Below are positions 18,077 to 28,315 of a DNA stretch of 64,000 nucleotides, in pieces. The stretch covers positions 1,490,501 through 1,554,500 of the forward strand of contig OX031071.1 of NCBI GenBank assembly GCA_943736015.1, in the 5' to 3' direction. The notes beneath the pieces are model-generated. The model was not told the origin of the DNA and did not search any database. It was given only the letters and a program-made list of their open reading frames with translations. This stretch comes from Tridacna crocea. Taxonomy: Eukaryota > Mollusca > Bivalvia > Cardiida > Cardiidae. Positions within the stretch are counted from its first letter, which is position 1, and each line of letters starts with the position of its first letter. A program made the translations under genes and the position numbers.

Positions 18077-18311
18077 TTAACTCTTTACCAAACGACAAAA
18101 TTTTAGACTGGTCCAAATTGAAAGCATATGCAGACGACATAATAAACACGACTCAAAAATGAAAATTTGATTTTGGAAGAGTAGAAAACATTGTGGAGAA
18201 AAAAGGAGAAAATGCTGGTTGCCAGCATTTTCTCCTTTTCCCACAATCTTTCCAAAAGGATTTTTTTCACGTGGATTTGAGAAAACCAGGGATTGTTTGG
18301 TAAAGGATCAA
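18077..18311 (-). repeat. Family A element
   Basis: TTAACTCTTTACCAAACGAC to GGGATTGTTTGGTAAAGGAT. The apex is GGTTGCC. Confidence 0.9.
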
Positions 18312-18536
18312 ACCAACTTTTGCGAGAGGCGGCCTCGAGTTTATTTTGCACCATGTCTGTTTTTAGTCATCACGTCATGAAACAGACTTGCCATAGTCAA
18401 CTGTAAAAATATTCTTGTCTTATGTGGATTATTGCTTGATAAGAAAAATGCAAGGAAAACAAAACAAAAATGTTGAAAAAGAAGCTAGTGCTTGGTACAG
18501 AGATTATTTCTTGACAAATTTATGACATTTTTCTGG

Positions 18537-18542
18537 AATAAA
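18537..18542 (+). promoter_or_regulatory. Candidate poly(A) signal for GST
   Basis: AATAAA in CTGGAATAAAAAATC, 1.4 kb after the stop and outside any recognised repeat. Confidence 0.3.
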
Positions 18543-18758
18543 AAATCAATTTCATTTAGAATGTGCATTGTTATTTTTGTTGTTGTTGTTGTCTCATGTA
18601 ATTAGTCTGTCTGTAACTTGGTACACTCTGTATCCTCTTTTGACTGCAAAAGTAGTTCCAGCGTAATGCAGAGAAATGACCCTCCCCTACAAATTACGAA
18701 ATGACCCGGGTCATTGTAAATGAAAAAGTGTTATCTCTTGAAAAAGGAAGAAATGTGC

Positions 18759-18987
18759 TTAACTCATTACCACACGAGAAAATTTTGGACTGGTCCAAAT
18801 TGAAAGCATTTGCAGACGACAAAATGAAGGTGCCTGAAAAATAGAAATTTGTTCTGGAAAGGGTAGAAAACACTTTGGGAAAAGGAGAAAATGCTGGTTA
18901 CCAGCATTTTCTCCTTTTCCAACAGTGTTTTCAAAAGGCTTCTTTCTCAGGGGCGTCAAAAGTAGGGATTGTGTGGTAATGGGTTAA
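18759..18987 (-). repeat. Family A element
   Basis: TTAACTCATTACCACACGAG to GTGTGGTAATGGGTTAA. The LINE follows immediately. Confidence 0.93.
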
Positions 18988-19018
18988 AGATGAGGTTGTA
19001 TACTTACATGCACAATCC

Positions 19019-19417
19019 ATGAGGAACAATTTAGTATTTTCGAATCTACCAGAATCTGTGTCAGAAAACAATGAAGAAACAGAGACAAAGGTGAGAGATT
19101 TTATTATTGAGAAGATGAAGTTGGCTAAAGAAACAGTAGACAGAATGGTAATGGAAAGGGTGCACAGAATAGGGCCTAAACAGGATGGGAGATGCCGTAA
19201 GATAGTGGCGAAATTCTTAGAGTATAAAGACAAGGAGTTGGTTAGAAAGCAGTGGAAAACACTTCAAGGTACTCCGTTTTTTGTGAATGAACAGTTTCCA
19301 AAAGAAGTTATAGAAAAAAGAAAGAAACTTTTTCCTAAGATGAAATCCGCTAGGCAGGAAGGCAAGACAGCATGGGTTGCTTATGCTTATGTTGACGGAA
19401 AGGCCGTTCGTGATTAG
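19019..19417 (+). pseudogene. LINE ORF1 fragment (L1 ORF1-like)
   Basis: 133 codons beginning at RNNLVFSNLPE. A charged ERVHRIGPK segment and FVNEQFPKEVIEKRKKLFP match the RNA-binding and C-terminal regions of L1-type ORF1 proteins. The N-terminal coiled coil is missing. It ends in TAG, in the same frame as the endonuclease that follows. Confidence 0.75.
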
Positions 19418-19420
19418 GGG

Positions 19421-22400
19421 TACGAGGAGAGTAGCGTTTCTATTTTGTCATGGAATGTAAATGGTTTGACTGATGCTAAGATGGAGTGTAGTAGTTTTAT
19501 TGAGAAATTAGTAGAAAATGATATCATTTTTTTGTATGAAACATGGTCATCTGCTAGCAGTATAATCGAACTTGCAGGTTATCAATCCCATATTTTTTCT
19601 AGACCTTTCCAGCACAAGCGCGCAAAGAGAAACAGTGGTGGGGTCGCATTGTTTTATAAAAATAGCCTTGCTGATGGAATCAAAATAGTCAAAAATCACC
19701 ACAATTCATTTATTTTGTTAAAATTAGATCATTGTTTTTTCAATGTTGATAGTGATATTTATGTATGCGGTATTTACCTTTGGTGCGAAGATTCGCCCGC
19801 TTATGATTTAATAAATGTTGACTTTTTTGCAACTGATATAGATTACTTCAAAAATTTAGGTGATGTTTATGTCTGTGGTGATTTTAACAGTAGAATTTCT
19901 GCGAGGCACGACTTTATATTATATGATAGGAATGTTTATTTATTAGACGAGGCTGATTATGTTGCGGATGAATTCCTTGAACGGGCCTCATTAGATACAA
20001 AATTTAACAGTTTCGGTATAAAATTGCTAGACCTTTGCAAATCTACAAATATAAGAGTAGTTAACGGTAGATTAGGTGAGGATCACGGGAAAGGCTCATT
20101 TACATTTGTGTCTCATGGCGGGGCCTCAGTCGTGGACTACTTACTCACGGATGAGAGAAATTTTTCGTGCATAACATGCTTTCGTATTGAACCATTATCA
20201 GAATGGAGTGATCATTCTGCCATTTGCTTTTCAATTAAATGTAATAATAGGTCTACAGTTAGTAGCGATAATTATGAAATTAAGTATAAATGGAATGAAT
20301 TTCATAAACATTGTTTTAGAAGTAGGGTCATTTCAAATTTACCTGTTTTTAATCATTTAATTTCTAATTTAAATTTTGATAAGTGTTCTATAAACAAAGC
20401 TGTTTTAGAATTCACCGATACAGTGAAGAGTATAGCAGATCCTTTCTTTACACATGTTGTATGGGAGAGGGAGCAGTACGCCTTTAAAGGTGTCCCTATT
20501 ATAAGTAATGCAGACTGGTTTGACAGCGAGTGTCAGAATGCTAAACAGTGTTATTTGGAGGCTCTCTCTCTTTTTAATGGCTGTAAAACTGACAACAGTA
20601 GAACTTATCTATGTGATTGTAAAAGGAGATATAAAAGTTTAATTAGACAGAAGAAAAAACAGTTTAAGTATAAAAAAGTAGAAGAATTAGAGAACTTGAA
20701 GCACAGTAAACCGATTTCATTATTGGAAACATTTCAGGAAAAGTAAATCACAGATCAGTAATAAACTTAATATTGATGATTTTTTCAAGTATTTTTCAAC
20801 ATTAGAAAATGATATTTACCAATTTACAAATACCCAAGCAGAAGATTTTTGTCTTAATCACGATTTCAACACTTTTGAGTTAAATGATGAATTAGATTTT
20901 CCAGTATCGCATGATGAACTTTTGAAAGCAGTTAAAAACTTAAAAGCAAATAAAGCCCCGGGTATTGATTGCTTATTGAATGAGTATTTTATTGAATGTA
21001 TTGACATTTTGTCACCATATATTTGTGACATATTTAATGCTATATTAGACTCGGGTCATTTTCCTGATAAATGGAGAGAGGGTCTAGTAATACCATTATT
21101 TAAAAAGGGGAATAAAAACGATGTGAATAATTATTGGGGTATTACGCTATTAAGTTGTATGTCTAAATTATTCACTACTCTTTTAAACCAAAGAATTCTA
21201 TCTTTTTGTGATAAGTACAACATTGTATCCGATGCTCAGTTTGGTTTTAGAAAGGGTAAATCTACAGTAGACGCCATTTTTGCTTTAAATACAGTTGTAG
21301 AAAACTTTCTGAATAATAACAAACGGTTACATGTTGCTTTTATTGATTTAAAGAAATGTTTTGACAGTATTTACAGGCATGCCTTGTGGTTGAAACTGTT
21401 TAAGGCTGGGGTACAGGGTAAAATACTACGTATCGTTAAAGATATGTACGATGAAATTAAATCTTGTGTTAAACATTTGAATACTTATTCTGACTTTTTC
21501 TCCTACTCAGTGGGTCTAAGACAAGGGGAGGTAATTTCACCTGTATTAGTGTCTTTATTCTTAGAAGATTTAGAGTTATTTTTGCAAGACAAAGTGAGCT
21601 CCGGAATTTTAATTGATGATATTGTTCTCATTTTGCTACTATTTGCTGATGATCCGGTCATTTTTGGTAATTCGCCTGAAGACTTACAAAAGAACCTCAA
21701 TTTGTTATATAGTTATTGTAAGCAGTGGGGACTGGAGGTCAATGAGTCAAAAACTAAGATTATGGTATTTAGGAAAAAGGGAAGATTGAAACAAAATGAA
21801 ACTTGGACTTATGGAGGGACTAATCTTGAAGTAGTCGTCTCTTTTAATTACCTTGGGACAGTCTTTAAATATAACGGTAGCTTCTGTATGAATAATCAAT
21901 TAATTATTGGTAAAGCTTTAAAGGCACTGTCATTGCTTCTACTGAACTGTAAGAACGTGCCATTAAGACCTAAAACATTATGCCAGTTATTTGATTCCTT
22001 TGTCGGGTCAATTTTAAATTATTCTTCAGAAATTTGGGGTTTCACGAAATCTAAGGAAATTGAGAGAATTCATTTAAAGTTTTGCATACGTGTATTGAAA
22101 GTTCCTACGAATGCTTGTACTGTGGGTGTTTATGGTGAATTATCGAGGTATCCAATCTATATTTCACGTTATTGTAGGATTATCAAATATTGATGTAAGG
22201 TTATCAATACAGAAAATGTTATTTTAAATAGGTTATACAGCTTAGCTGTTAATGATTTTCATGTTGGAAAAACAAATTGGGTCTCTCGGGTTAAAACTAT
22301 TTTAGACAAGTATGGTTTTTCTGAGTTATTTTACAATTATGATCTCACTAAAATGAAAAGTTTTTCTAGAGTTTTTAAACAACGTGTTACTGATTGTTTC

Positions 22401-22844
22401 ATACAAGAGTGGCAAGAGTCTGTCAACAATAGTTCAATATTAGTAGAATATAAGCATTTCAAAAGTACTTTTACATACGAATATTATCTGGACTTAGTAC
22501 CTTTTGACTTAAGAATTTACATTACGAAACTAAGACTATTAACTCATTCATTAAAGATTCAGGCAGGTAGATATGGGCCAAACAGAATTCCAATGAACGA
22601 GAGGTACTGAAATTTTTGTGATTTGCACGATGTTGAAGACATTTATCACTTCGTTTTGGTTTGCCCTTTATATGCTCCATTAAGAGCTAAATACCTTGAT
22701 TAAAAGTTTTATCTTAGACCACCAATGTTTAAATTGTATCAGTTATTTCAAGCAGTGGATAAGAAGGTGCTAAGAAATTTTTCTATGTATACTAAAGAAG
22801 CTTTTTATGTCAGAAATGTTCAATTTGTAACAAATAGTACCTAG
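19421..22844 (+). pseudogene. LINE ORF2: endonuclease and reverse transcriptase, broken
   Basis: The endonuclease starts at ILSWNVNGL and retains YETW, GDFNSR, SVVDYLL and EWSDHSAICF. The reverse transcriptase has NKAPGIDCL, AFIDLKKCFDS, SVGLRQGEVISP and the catalytic FADD (21642-21653). A frameshift sits near 20743, between the two domains. In-frame stops occur at 22191 (probably a former Trp), about 22607 (a former Cys in the CNFCDLHDVEDIYHF motif) and about 22700. The intact length would be about 1,140 codons. Confidence 0.93.
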
Positions 22845-23369
22845 TTATTATTTATCAATTTATTATATATTTATAATACATTCCAATTATTGAGCATAAA
22901 GCTTTTGTTTACAAAAGTCTTACTATAATTTAGAGTTAAATTTTGCTTCTTATTAGAGCTCTCCCAAACCAGCATCAAATACTATTTTTGTCATTGTGTT
23001 TTTTTTCTTCTATGTGTATATGTGTATATGTACGTGTGTAGGCAGGTATGCAAGCGTGCACACGTGTATGTACATATATATTATGTAGAGATGTGTATGT
23101 AGGCATGTGCATGCATATGTTTACATGTGCGTGTATGTTTATTTGTGCACATGTGCGAATGAATATGCGTATGCATGCATATTTAGATATTAGTATGTTT
23201 AGACGACACGGAATCACGTGACAATTGTTATCATTTTTCTTTTTGCACTGGGGTAAGACGATGTATGTAATGTACAAGTCTGAATAAAATTATGTTCTGT
23301 TCTGTTCTAAAAAAAAAATATTCTACTCGTTTGGTAATGAGTTAATTCATTTAGCAGGATAAGGGTTGA

Positions 23370-23475
23370 AAGTTCAGCTTTCAATTTTGTAAATTTAGTT
23401 ATCTTTGATTTGTCGTCTGCAAATGCTTTCAATTTGGACAAGGCTTAAAATTTTGTCGTCTGGAAAAAGAGTTAA
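23370..23475 (+). repeat. Family A right-arm fragment
   Basis: GATTTGTCGTCTGCAAATGC to TTGTCGTCTGGAAAAAGAG. A shorter scrap, CGTTTGGTAATGAGTTAA, directly follows the LINE tail. Confidence 0.75.
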
Positions 23476-23635
23476 AAGTAAAAAGACAGATAACAGTCTA
23501 GATAAGCTACAATGATCCTTATCCTTCCAAATAACTAAAATGAAACTTTCAATTTAAATCATGAGTAAAAACCCATACATGTATATCGCTGTTTCAAAAT
23601 TATATTGTTGGGATTTTTTTTCTCCTCATCGTAGA

Positions 23636-23697
23636 GCGTAGATCCAAGATCAGATTGCACTTTCTATGCATTCTGATCTTAATCTACACTGTTTGCG
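23636..23697. repeat. Family E hairpin
   Basis: AGATCCAAGATCAGATTGCA pairs with TGCATTCTGATCTTAATCTA. Confidence 0.8.
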
Positions 23698-23815
23698 AAA
23701 GGTCAGTGAGTTGCGTTTAATAGCCTAGGAGTGGTGTACGATAATTTTGGTGTGTGACCATGTTTGCTTCTATAGCAAGGGAAGGGTATGCAATAGATCA
23801 ATGGGTGGGGGGGAA

Positions 23816-23876
23816 TAGTGCAGATTAAGATCAGATCGTGCATAAATTGTGGTCTGATCTTAAATCTACATTGTTC
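23816..23876. repeat. Family E hairpin
   Basis: AGATTAAGATCAGATCGTGC pairs with TGTGGTCTGATCTTAAATCT. Confidence 0.8.
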
Positions 23877-23953
23877 ATCGATTCGTGTGACATTATTCCA
23901 GAAACAGATTTTGATATAGCCAATGCGGAATTCAGCATGTCTGTATTCTTGTT

Positions 23954-24173
23954 AAGGGTTTAGCCCTTTATCAAGCAATCGGACCTTGATGGAAAAGGCT
24001 TTTGAAAACATCGTGGGAAAAGGAGAAAATGCTGGTTACCAGCATTTTCTCCTTTTCCCACGTTTTCTTTCCTGTCATCGACACATTTTATAATTCTAGC
24101 TACATTTATTTTGTCGTCTGCAAATGCTTTGAATTTGGACAAGTCTAAATTTTTGTCGTTTGGTAGAACGTTA
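23954..24173 (+). repeat. Family A element
   Basis: GCCCTTTATCAAGCAATCGG to GTTTGGTAGAACGTTAA. The apex is GGTTACC, against the rule for this orientation. Confidence 0.9.
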
Positions 24174-24264
24174 AGGACAAGACAAAGAAACAGATGGTCA
24201 TTCTAAATTGCGAGTTGGAGCTGTACTGAAATGGTAAGATTTTAAATTTTTTCTACAAAATCTG

Positions 24265-24560
24265 AAACCTTTACCAAACGACAACATTTTTTGGACTTCA
24301 AAGGAATTGCAGACGACAAATTCATTGTGGCCTAACTCTTTTCCAAACGACATAATTTTAGATTGGTTCAGATTCAAAGCAGTTGCAGACGAAAAAATAG
24401 ATGTTGTTCAAAATTTGATTTTTTTTTTTCAGTAAGGCTGAAAACATGGTGGGAAAAGGAGAAAATGCTGGTTACTAGCATTTTTTCCTTTTTCCACAAA
24501 GTTTTCAAAAGGTTTCCATCCCAGGGTCGTAAAAACTAGGGATTGTTTAATAAAGGGTTC
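24265..24560 (-). repeat. Family A copy preceded by a duplicate right-arm fragment
   Basis: A 70-bp inverse right-arm piece (ACCTTTACCAAACGACAAC) is followed at 24334 by a nearly complete reverse copy ending TTGTTTAATAAAGGGTTC. Confidence 0.8.
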
Positions 24561-24562
24561 AA

Positions 24563-24682
24563 TAGTGCAGTTTGTCTTGGAAATGGTAAAAAAAAAAAAC
24601 ATTGTTGGAAAAAGAAAAAGTAGCCTATTGCACCTTCTTCCACAATATTTTCGAAAGTCTTCTCTTTCAATGTCGTTTAACC
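24563..24682 (-). repeat. Family A half element
   Basis: Hairpin GTTGGAAAAAGAAAAAG / CTTCTTCCACAATATTTTCG and inverse left arm. Confidence 0.65.
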
Positions 24683-24768
24683 CAATACCACACAGTCCCC
24701 ACGTTTAACGGCCCTGAGAAAGAAGGCTTTTGAAAACATTTGGGGAAAATGAGAAAACGCTGGTAAAT
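24677..24768 (+). repeat. Family A left half, cut at the hairpin apex
   Basis: TTAACCCAATACCACACAGT up to AACGCTGGTAAA. Family O sequence begins at the apex. Confidence 0.75.
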
Positions 24769-25225
24769 GTTCGCTATAGCAGAAGACATAGAGGATATTT
24801 GGTTATTTTTTTCGGTGAAAGAACGAAATTTATTTCATCGAGTGAACACAATCGGTAATATTTTCACGAATGGCTGCGCCACTCGTGAAAATATTACCGA
24901 TGGTGTTCACTTGATGAAACAAATTTCGATCTTTCACCGAAACAGGCAAATATTCTATTTATTTCATGCTTTTAACCCTTGCTGGGAGGAGCTTTATCAA
25001 AATCCAGTACAATTATTTTCCGTTATTCCCTGTGGCGTACCCCTCCCGCACAGCAACGCGTTACAATAATACGTCAAGCGCGAAAAATTTAAGGCAAATT
25101 TCCATGTGGTTGTGAGGCATGCACAATTTACCTAGGCAACGCGAAAATGAAATTCAGTATATTCACTGGTCATAGCCGCGTAATATTCGAAAAATATTTT
25201 CACTGCTGTTTCTCGATATCCTACA
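24769..25225 (+). repeat. Family O element with large internal palindrome
   Basis: TCGAGTGAACACAATCGGTA, AATATTTTCACGAATGGC and their near-perfect reverse form the palindrome at 24808-24950. The body then runs to GTTTCTCGATATCCTACAGG. A second copy is reversed at 31691. Confidence 0.8.
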
Positions 25226-25616
25226 GGAAAACATGAAATAACACGGTCTACGAAAACGAATGAACAAATATTGCACTCTCTTGCACTCCGGATCATTCAC
25301 AACGAACGACAACTCTGCTCGGCGATTGCATATATTGAGCTCCACATTTACAAGTCAGAACTGAGTTCTTTCGTAGATCTTTGCAAAGTACTGACGTTTC
25401 TTTGTGAAACCTTGCCCTGTATTGCTCTTTGATGTAGTAATAATCTTTTGAAATTCAACCCTATAGATCTATGACCTTTAGAAAAAAAGGCCACACAAAA
25501 AGGCAGTATATAAGTACTGTTGTAGCGTGTGCTGGGTAGGGGAGATATCACTGAAAGACATTCATATGAAACTTAACCCGTCATCAGGGTGCTAAGCGCG
25601 ACGCAAGGTGCCTTCT

Positions 25617-25681
25617 GAGGACAGTGTAGACCAGGATCAGACTGCACAGAACGTGCAGTCTGATCTTAGATCTACACTGTC
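25617..25681. repeat. Family E hairpin
   Basis: AGACCAGGATCAGACTGCAC pairs with GTGCAGTCTGATCTTAGATC; outer ACAGTGT / ACACTGT. Confidence 0.9.
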
Positions 25682-25734
25682 ATATACTTTTGTGATTTCT
25701 CCGACGAGCAAAATCATTTTCAGTTTGAAATCGT

Positions 25735-25942
25735 TAACCCATTACCACACAATCCCTACTTTTGATGACCCCGAGAAAGAAACCTTTAGAAAACATTATG
25801 GGAAAACAGCATTTTCTCCTTTTCCCACAATGTTTTCTACCCTTCACAGAACAAATTTCAAATTTTCAGTCACTTTTATTTTGTGGTCTGCAGATACTTT
25901 CGATTTGGACAAACCTAAATTTTTGTCGTTTGGTAATGAATT
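25735..25942 (+). repeat. Family A element, left half of stem deleted
   Basis: TTAACCCATTACCACACAAT to CGTTTGGTAATGAATTAA. The stem reads GGGAAAACAGCATTTTCTCC, so one arm of the hairpin and the apex are gone. Confidence 0.88.
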
Positions 25943-25985
25943 AACAAGGGGTTTTTCACAGCGATATCACCAAGGTACTCTGTCT

Positions 25986-26212
25986 TTAACCCTTTCCCAA
26001 ACAAGCCCTTGTTTTTACGTGTGTGCAGTACAAGTCTTTTGAAAACACTGTGGGAAAAGGAAAAGTTGCTCTTAACGAGCAATTTCTCCTTTTCCCACAG
26101 TGTTTTCTACCCATTTGGAGATCTTTCTGCCATTTTTATCAAATTTGAAATTTTCGTATGCAAACTCTTTGAGTTTGGAAGAGTCTAAAATTTGTCGTTT
26201 GGGAAAGGGTTA
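25986..26212 (+). repeat. Family A-prime element
   Basis: TTAACCCTTTCCCAAACAAG to GTTTGGGAAAGGGTTAA. The stem is GTTGCTC around TTAAC GAGCAATTTC, and the left arm contains CGTGTGTGCAGTACAAG. Confidence 0.88.
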
Positions 26213-26356
26213 AAGGAGTCAGACATATAAGGACCGTTAATTATTTGTGGCTAGTCCTTGGTTTTGGCCTGGACTAGTAGTGGTAAGTCCTTGTTTAATT
26301 GATTAATTAGCGTTTTTATTTTTTTACTCGTGAGTATACCTTCTCAGTGGTAGCAA

Positions 26357-26540
26357 ACGACTTTCTCGTTTTCTGCGCATGTCATTCGAAGATTCGACCT
26401 GTCTGCTATGACGTATCACTCCCCCAATTTTGGTGGGATTGTAGTAATTCGCGGTAATAAAGCAGCAATCGAGAAAATGGCTATTATCAATATGTTTGAG
26501 GAGAAATCAGGTCTGCTTTAGCTCCAGGTTTCTCAAAACT
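26357..26540 (+). repeat. Family D, 5-prime half
   Basis: TTCTGCGCATGTCATTCG to CTCCAGGTTTCTCAAAACT. The tail is missing. Confidence 0.8.
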
Positions 26541-27310
26541 ATAATAATTTAGTGTAAATTTCTCGCATCTCTACATGTATATGGTGCATTCTCCTCTTTG
26601 CTAGAATGATTTCAAATGTGTAGATTTATGTAACTGGAACCTAACTTCTTGTCAAATCCCGACATTTTACGTATGTGTTTCTAAAGTCGTTCGCTGCATA
26701 ACACCCAAGAACGAACCTCTGGGCTGTAAGACCCTCCGGGCTTATGGCCCCGCATATTAGCTTTTGGCAAATTTGCCGTACATCAACCAAAACGTTGCGT
26801 TTTTTATGTGGAAGGGAGATCACTCCAAGTCAACCAAAGAAGATCAGTTGGGGATCAACTGTTTCCGATGAATTACCGGTTTCATGTAACTCTTCTAAAC
26901 ATCACTTTCTATTCTAATGTACTGTAATATAACTAAATTCAACGGTGTAATATGTAAATGTTCCAGATACTGACACTGTTTTCAATTTTATCTCATTTCA
27001 TATCTAATCAGTGCCAACCCCCTGCCGCGGATCAAAGTACGACAGTATTACTCGGTACCTTAGATTGACCAGTGACATGCTTTTAGGCTAGACAGAACAG
27101 GCAGATTATGTAAAAAGAAGATCTTTAATGTCTGTTGCAAAATTGTAACCTCTTGCCATCTGTGATTTTGCTTATTGAATCAAAGCAACGACAGAGAACC
27201 GTAAAAATTTGTTCAATAACTTATATAATTTAACTACCCTAAAAATTAAACTACCCTACAGAGGACAGGAGACATTTCTTGACACTGAAACTGAGGTCCA
27301 AAACCTTGCA
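26541..27310. other. Gene-free stretch upstream of KYNU
   Basis: No exon, RNA gene or repeat family copy is recognised. The KYNU promoter and 5-prime non-coding exon may be here or further right, but nothing marks them. Confidence 0.4.
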
Positions 27311-27315
27311 GTTTT

Positions 27316-27515
27316 CCAGAGCTCCAGATAAGTGGGAGTGATGGTATTCTAAACTCATTTTTTCTCGGCAAAACCCCATGTTGTGGGTACTTATTAAAAT
27401 CCTCTCAATGAGGCGATTCTAATGAGTACTCACAATATAGGGTTTAGTTGAGAATAATTTTTATTTTCAATTTTGAAATCAAAATCACTCCCTCTATCTG
27501 GAGCTGTGGTTTTCT
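27316..27515. repeat. Family B element
   Basis: CAGAGCTCCAGATAAGTGGG at the left, CTCTATCTGGAGCTGTG at the right. GTTTTC occurs on both sides and may be a target duplication. The central pair is GTACTTATTAAAATCCTCTC / GAGGCGATTCTAATGAGTAC. Confidence 0.9.
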
Positions 27516-27573
27516 TGTTTTTTTTTCTCAACACAGCTAGAAGTGTTGATTCGATGTATGGCTGAAAAGGTCT

Positions 27574-27800
27574 TAACTCTTTACCACATAATCCCGACTT
27601 TTAATGACCCTGAAAAAGAAGCCTTTTGAAAACCTTGTGGGAGAAGGAGAAAATGCTGGTAACCAGCATTTTCTCCTTTTCCCACAATGTTTTCTGAACT
27701 TCCCAAATCAAATTTTGATTTTTCAATCACATTTATTTTGTCGTCTGCAAATTGCTTTCAATTGGACCAGTCTGTAAACTTGTCGTTTGGTAAAGAGTTA
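27574..27800 (+). repeat. Family A element
   Basis: TTAACTCTTTACCACATAAT to CGTTTGGTAAAGAGTTAA. The apex is GGTAACC. Confidence 0.93.
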
Positions 27801-27809
27801 AAGCCCTTC

Positions 27810-28005
27810 TTAACCCTTTGCAGTTAATCCCAACATTTAATGACAAGGTGACAGGATATGACCTTGACTTCGACACCATGGAGTTTGCAAGAACTTGTGG
27901 AAAAAGAGAAAATGCTTGATACCAGCATTTTCTCCTTTTCCCTTAATTTTTTCTTAAAAGGTCTATCAGTTTGGACCATTCTAAAATTTTGTGGTCTAGT
28001 AAAAT
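27810..28005 (+). repeat. Family A copy containing a KYNU exon fragment
   Basis: The left arm AATCCCAACATTTAATGACA is joined at about 27845 to 48 bp matching KYNU exon 1 (28198-28239), and the hairpin resumes at AACTTGTGGAAAAAGAG. The host piece replaces the normal CCCTGAGAAAGAAGCC segment. Confidence 0.85.
27845..27892 (+). pseudogene. Captured fragment of KYNU coding exon 1
   Basis: The translation TGYDLDFDTMEFAR aligns with [12 protein letters not shown] of exon 1. Apart from a 6-nt in-frame difference, nearly every base agrees. The source could be this gene or a paralogue. Confidence 0.85.
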
Positions 28006-28086
28006 GTCCAGTGGCGTCTTATAGCAGCTGGTTTACTCTTGTAGTCATATTACTGATATTTGACCTTTTTTGTTTTCGCTTTTAGC

Positions 28087-28315
28087 ATGCTGAGCTATCA
28101 CACAGAAATTTCCGATTCAGACTGTCATACCAATAAAAAGGTTAAAATGATGGAATCTTCCAAGACTCATCCTTTTGAAGAACTGAAAGCTGTTTCCAAG
28201 GCGACAGGATATGACCTTGACACTGTGGAGTTTGCAAGACATATGGATTCCATTGATCCCCTGCGACCATTAAGAAATGAATTTCATTATCCTAAAATGA
28301 AGACCCTTAACTCAG
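28087..28315 (+). CDS. KYNU: KYNU exon 1 (coding part)
   Basis: Residues 1-76 plus one base. The exon itself starts at 28086, after the acceptor. The donor GTTTGTG is weak but gives the correct join to VDLSLVDP. Confidence 0.92.

Larger units (their letters stand above)
18988..23319 (+). mobile_element. LINE retrotransposon, L1/Tx1-like, 5-prime truncated and inactive
   Basis: The order is an ORF1 C-terminal part, an apurinic-type endonuclease, a reverse transcriptase, a cysteine-histidine C-terminal motif, a 3-prime untranslated region with a GTGTATAT-type repeat (about 23010-23190), AATAAA and a short A tail at 23309-23319. The clade is inferred from the ORF1 type (L1 ORF1-like, RRM plus C-terminal domain). 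It is dead through a frameshift and stop codons. No clear target-site duplication was seen. Confidence 0.95.

Noticed and set aside
24767..25069. 100-codon ORF as a gene
   Set aside because: It spans the internal palindrome of a family O repeat, present again at 31691 in reverse, where the frame is not kept.
27858..28085. Upstream coding exon of KYNU in the element with the TGYDLDFDTMEFAR reading
   Set aside because: It lacks splice sites, is embedded in hairpin-element sequence, and duplicates residues already coded in exon 1.
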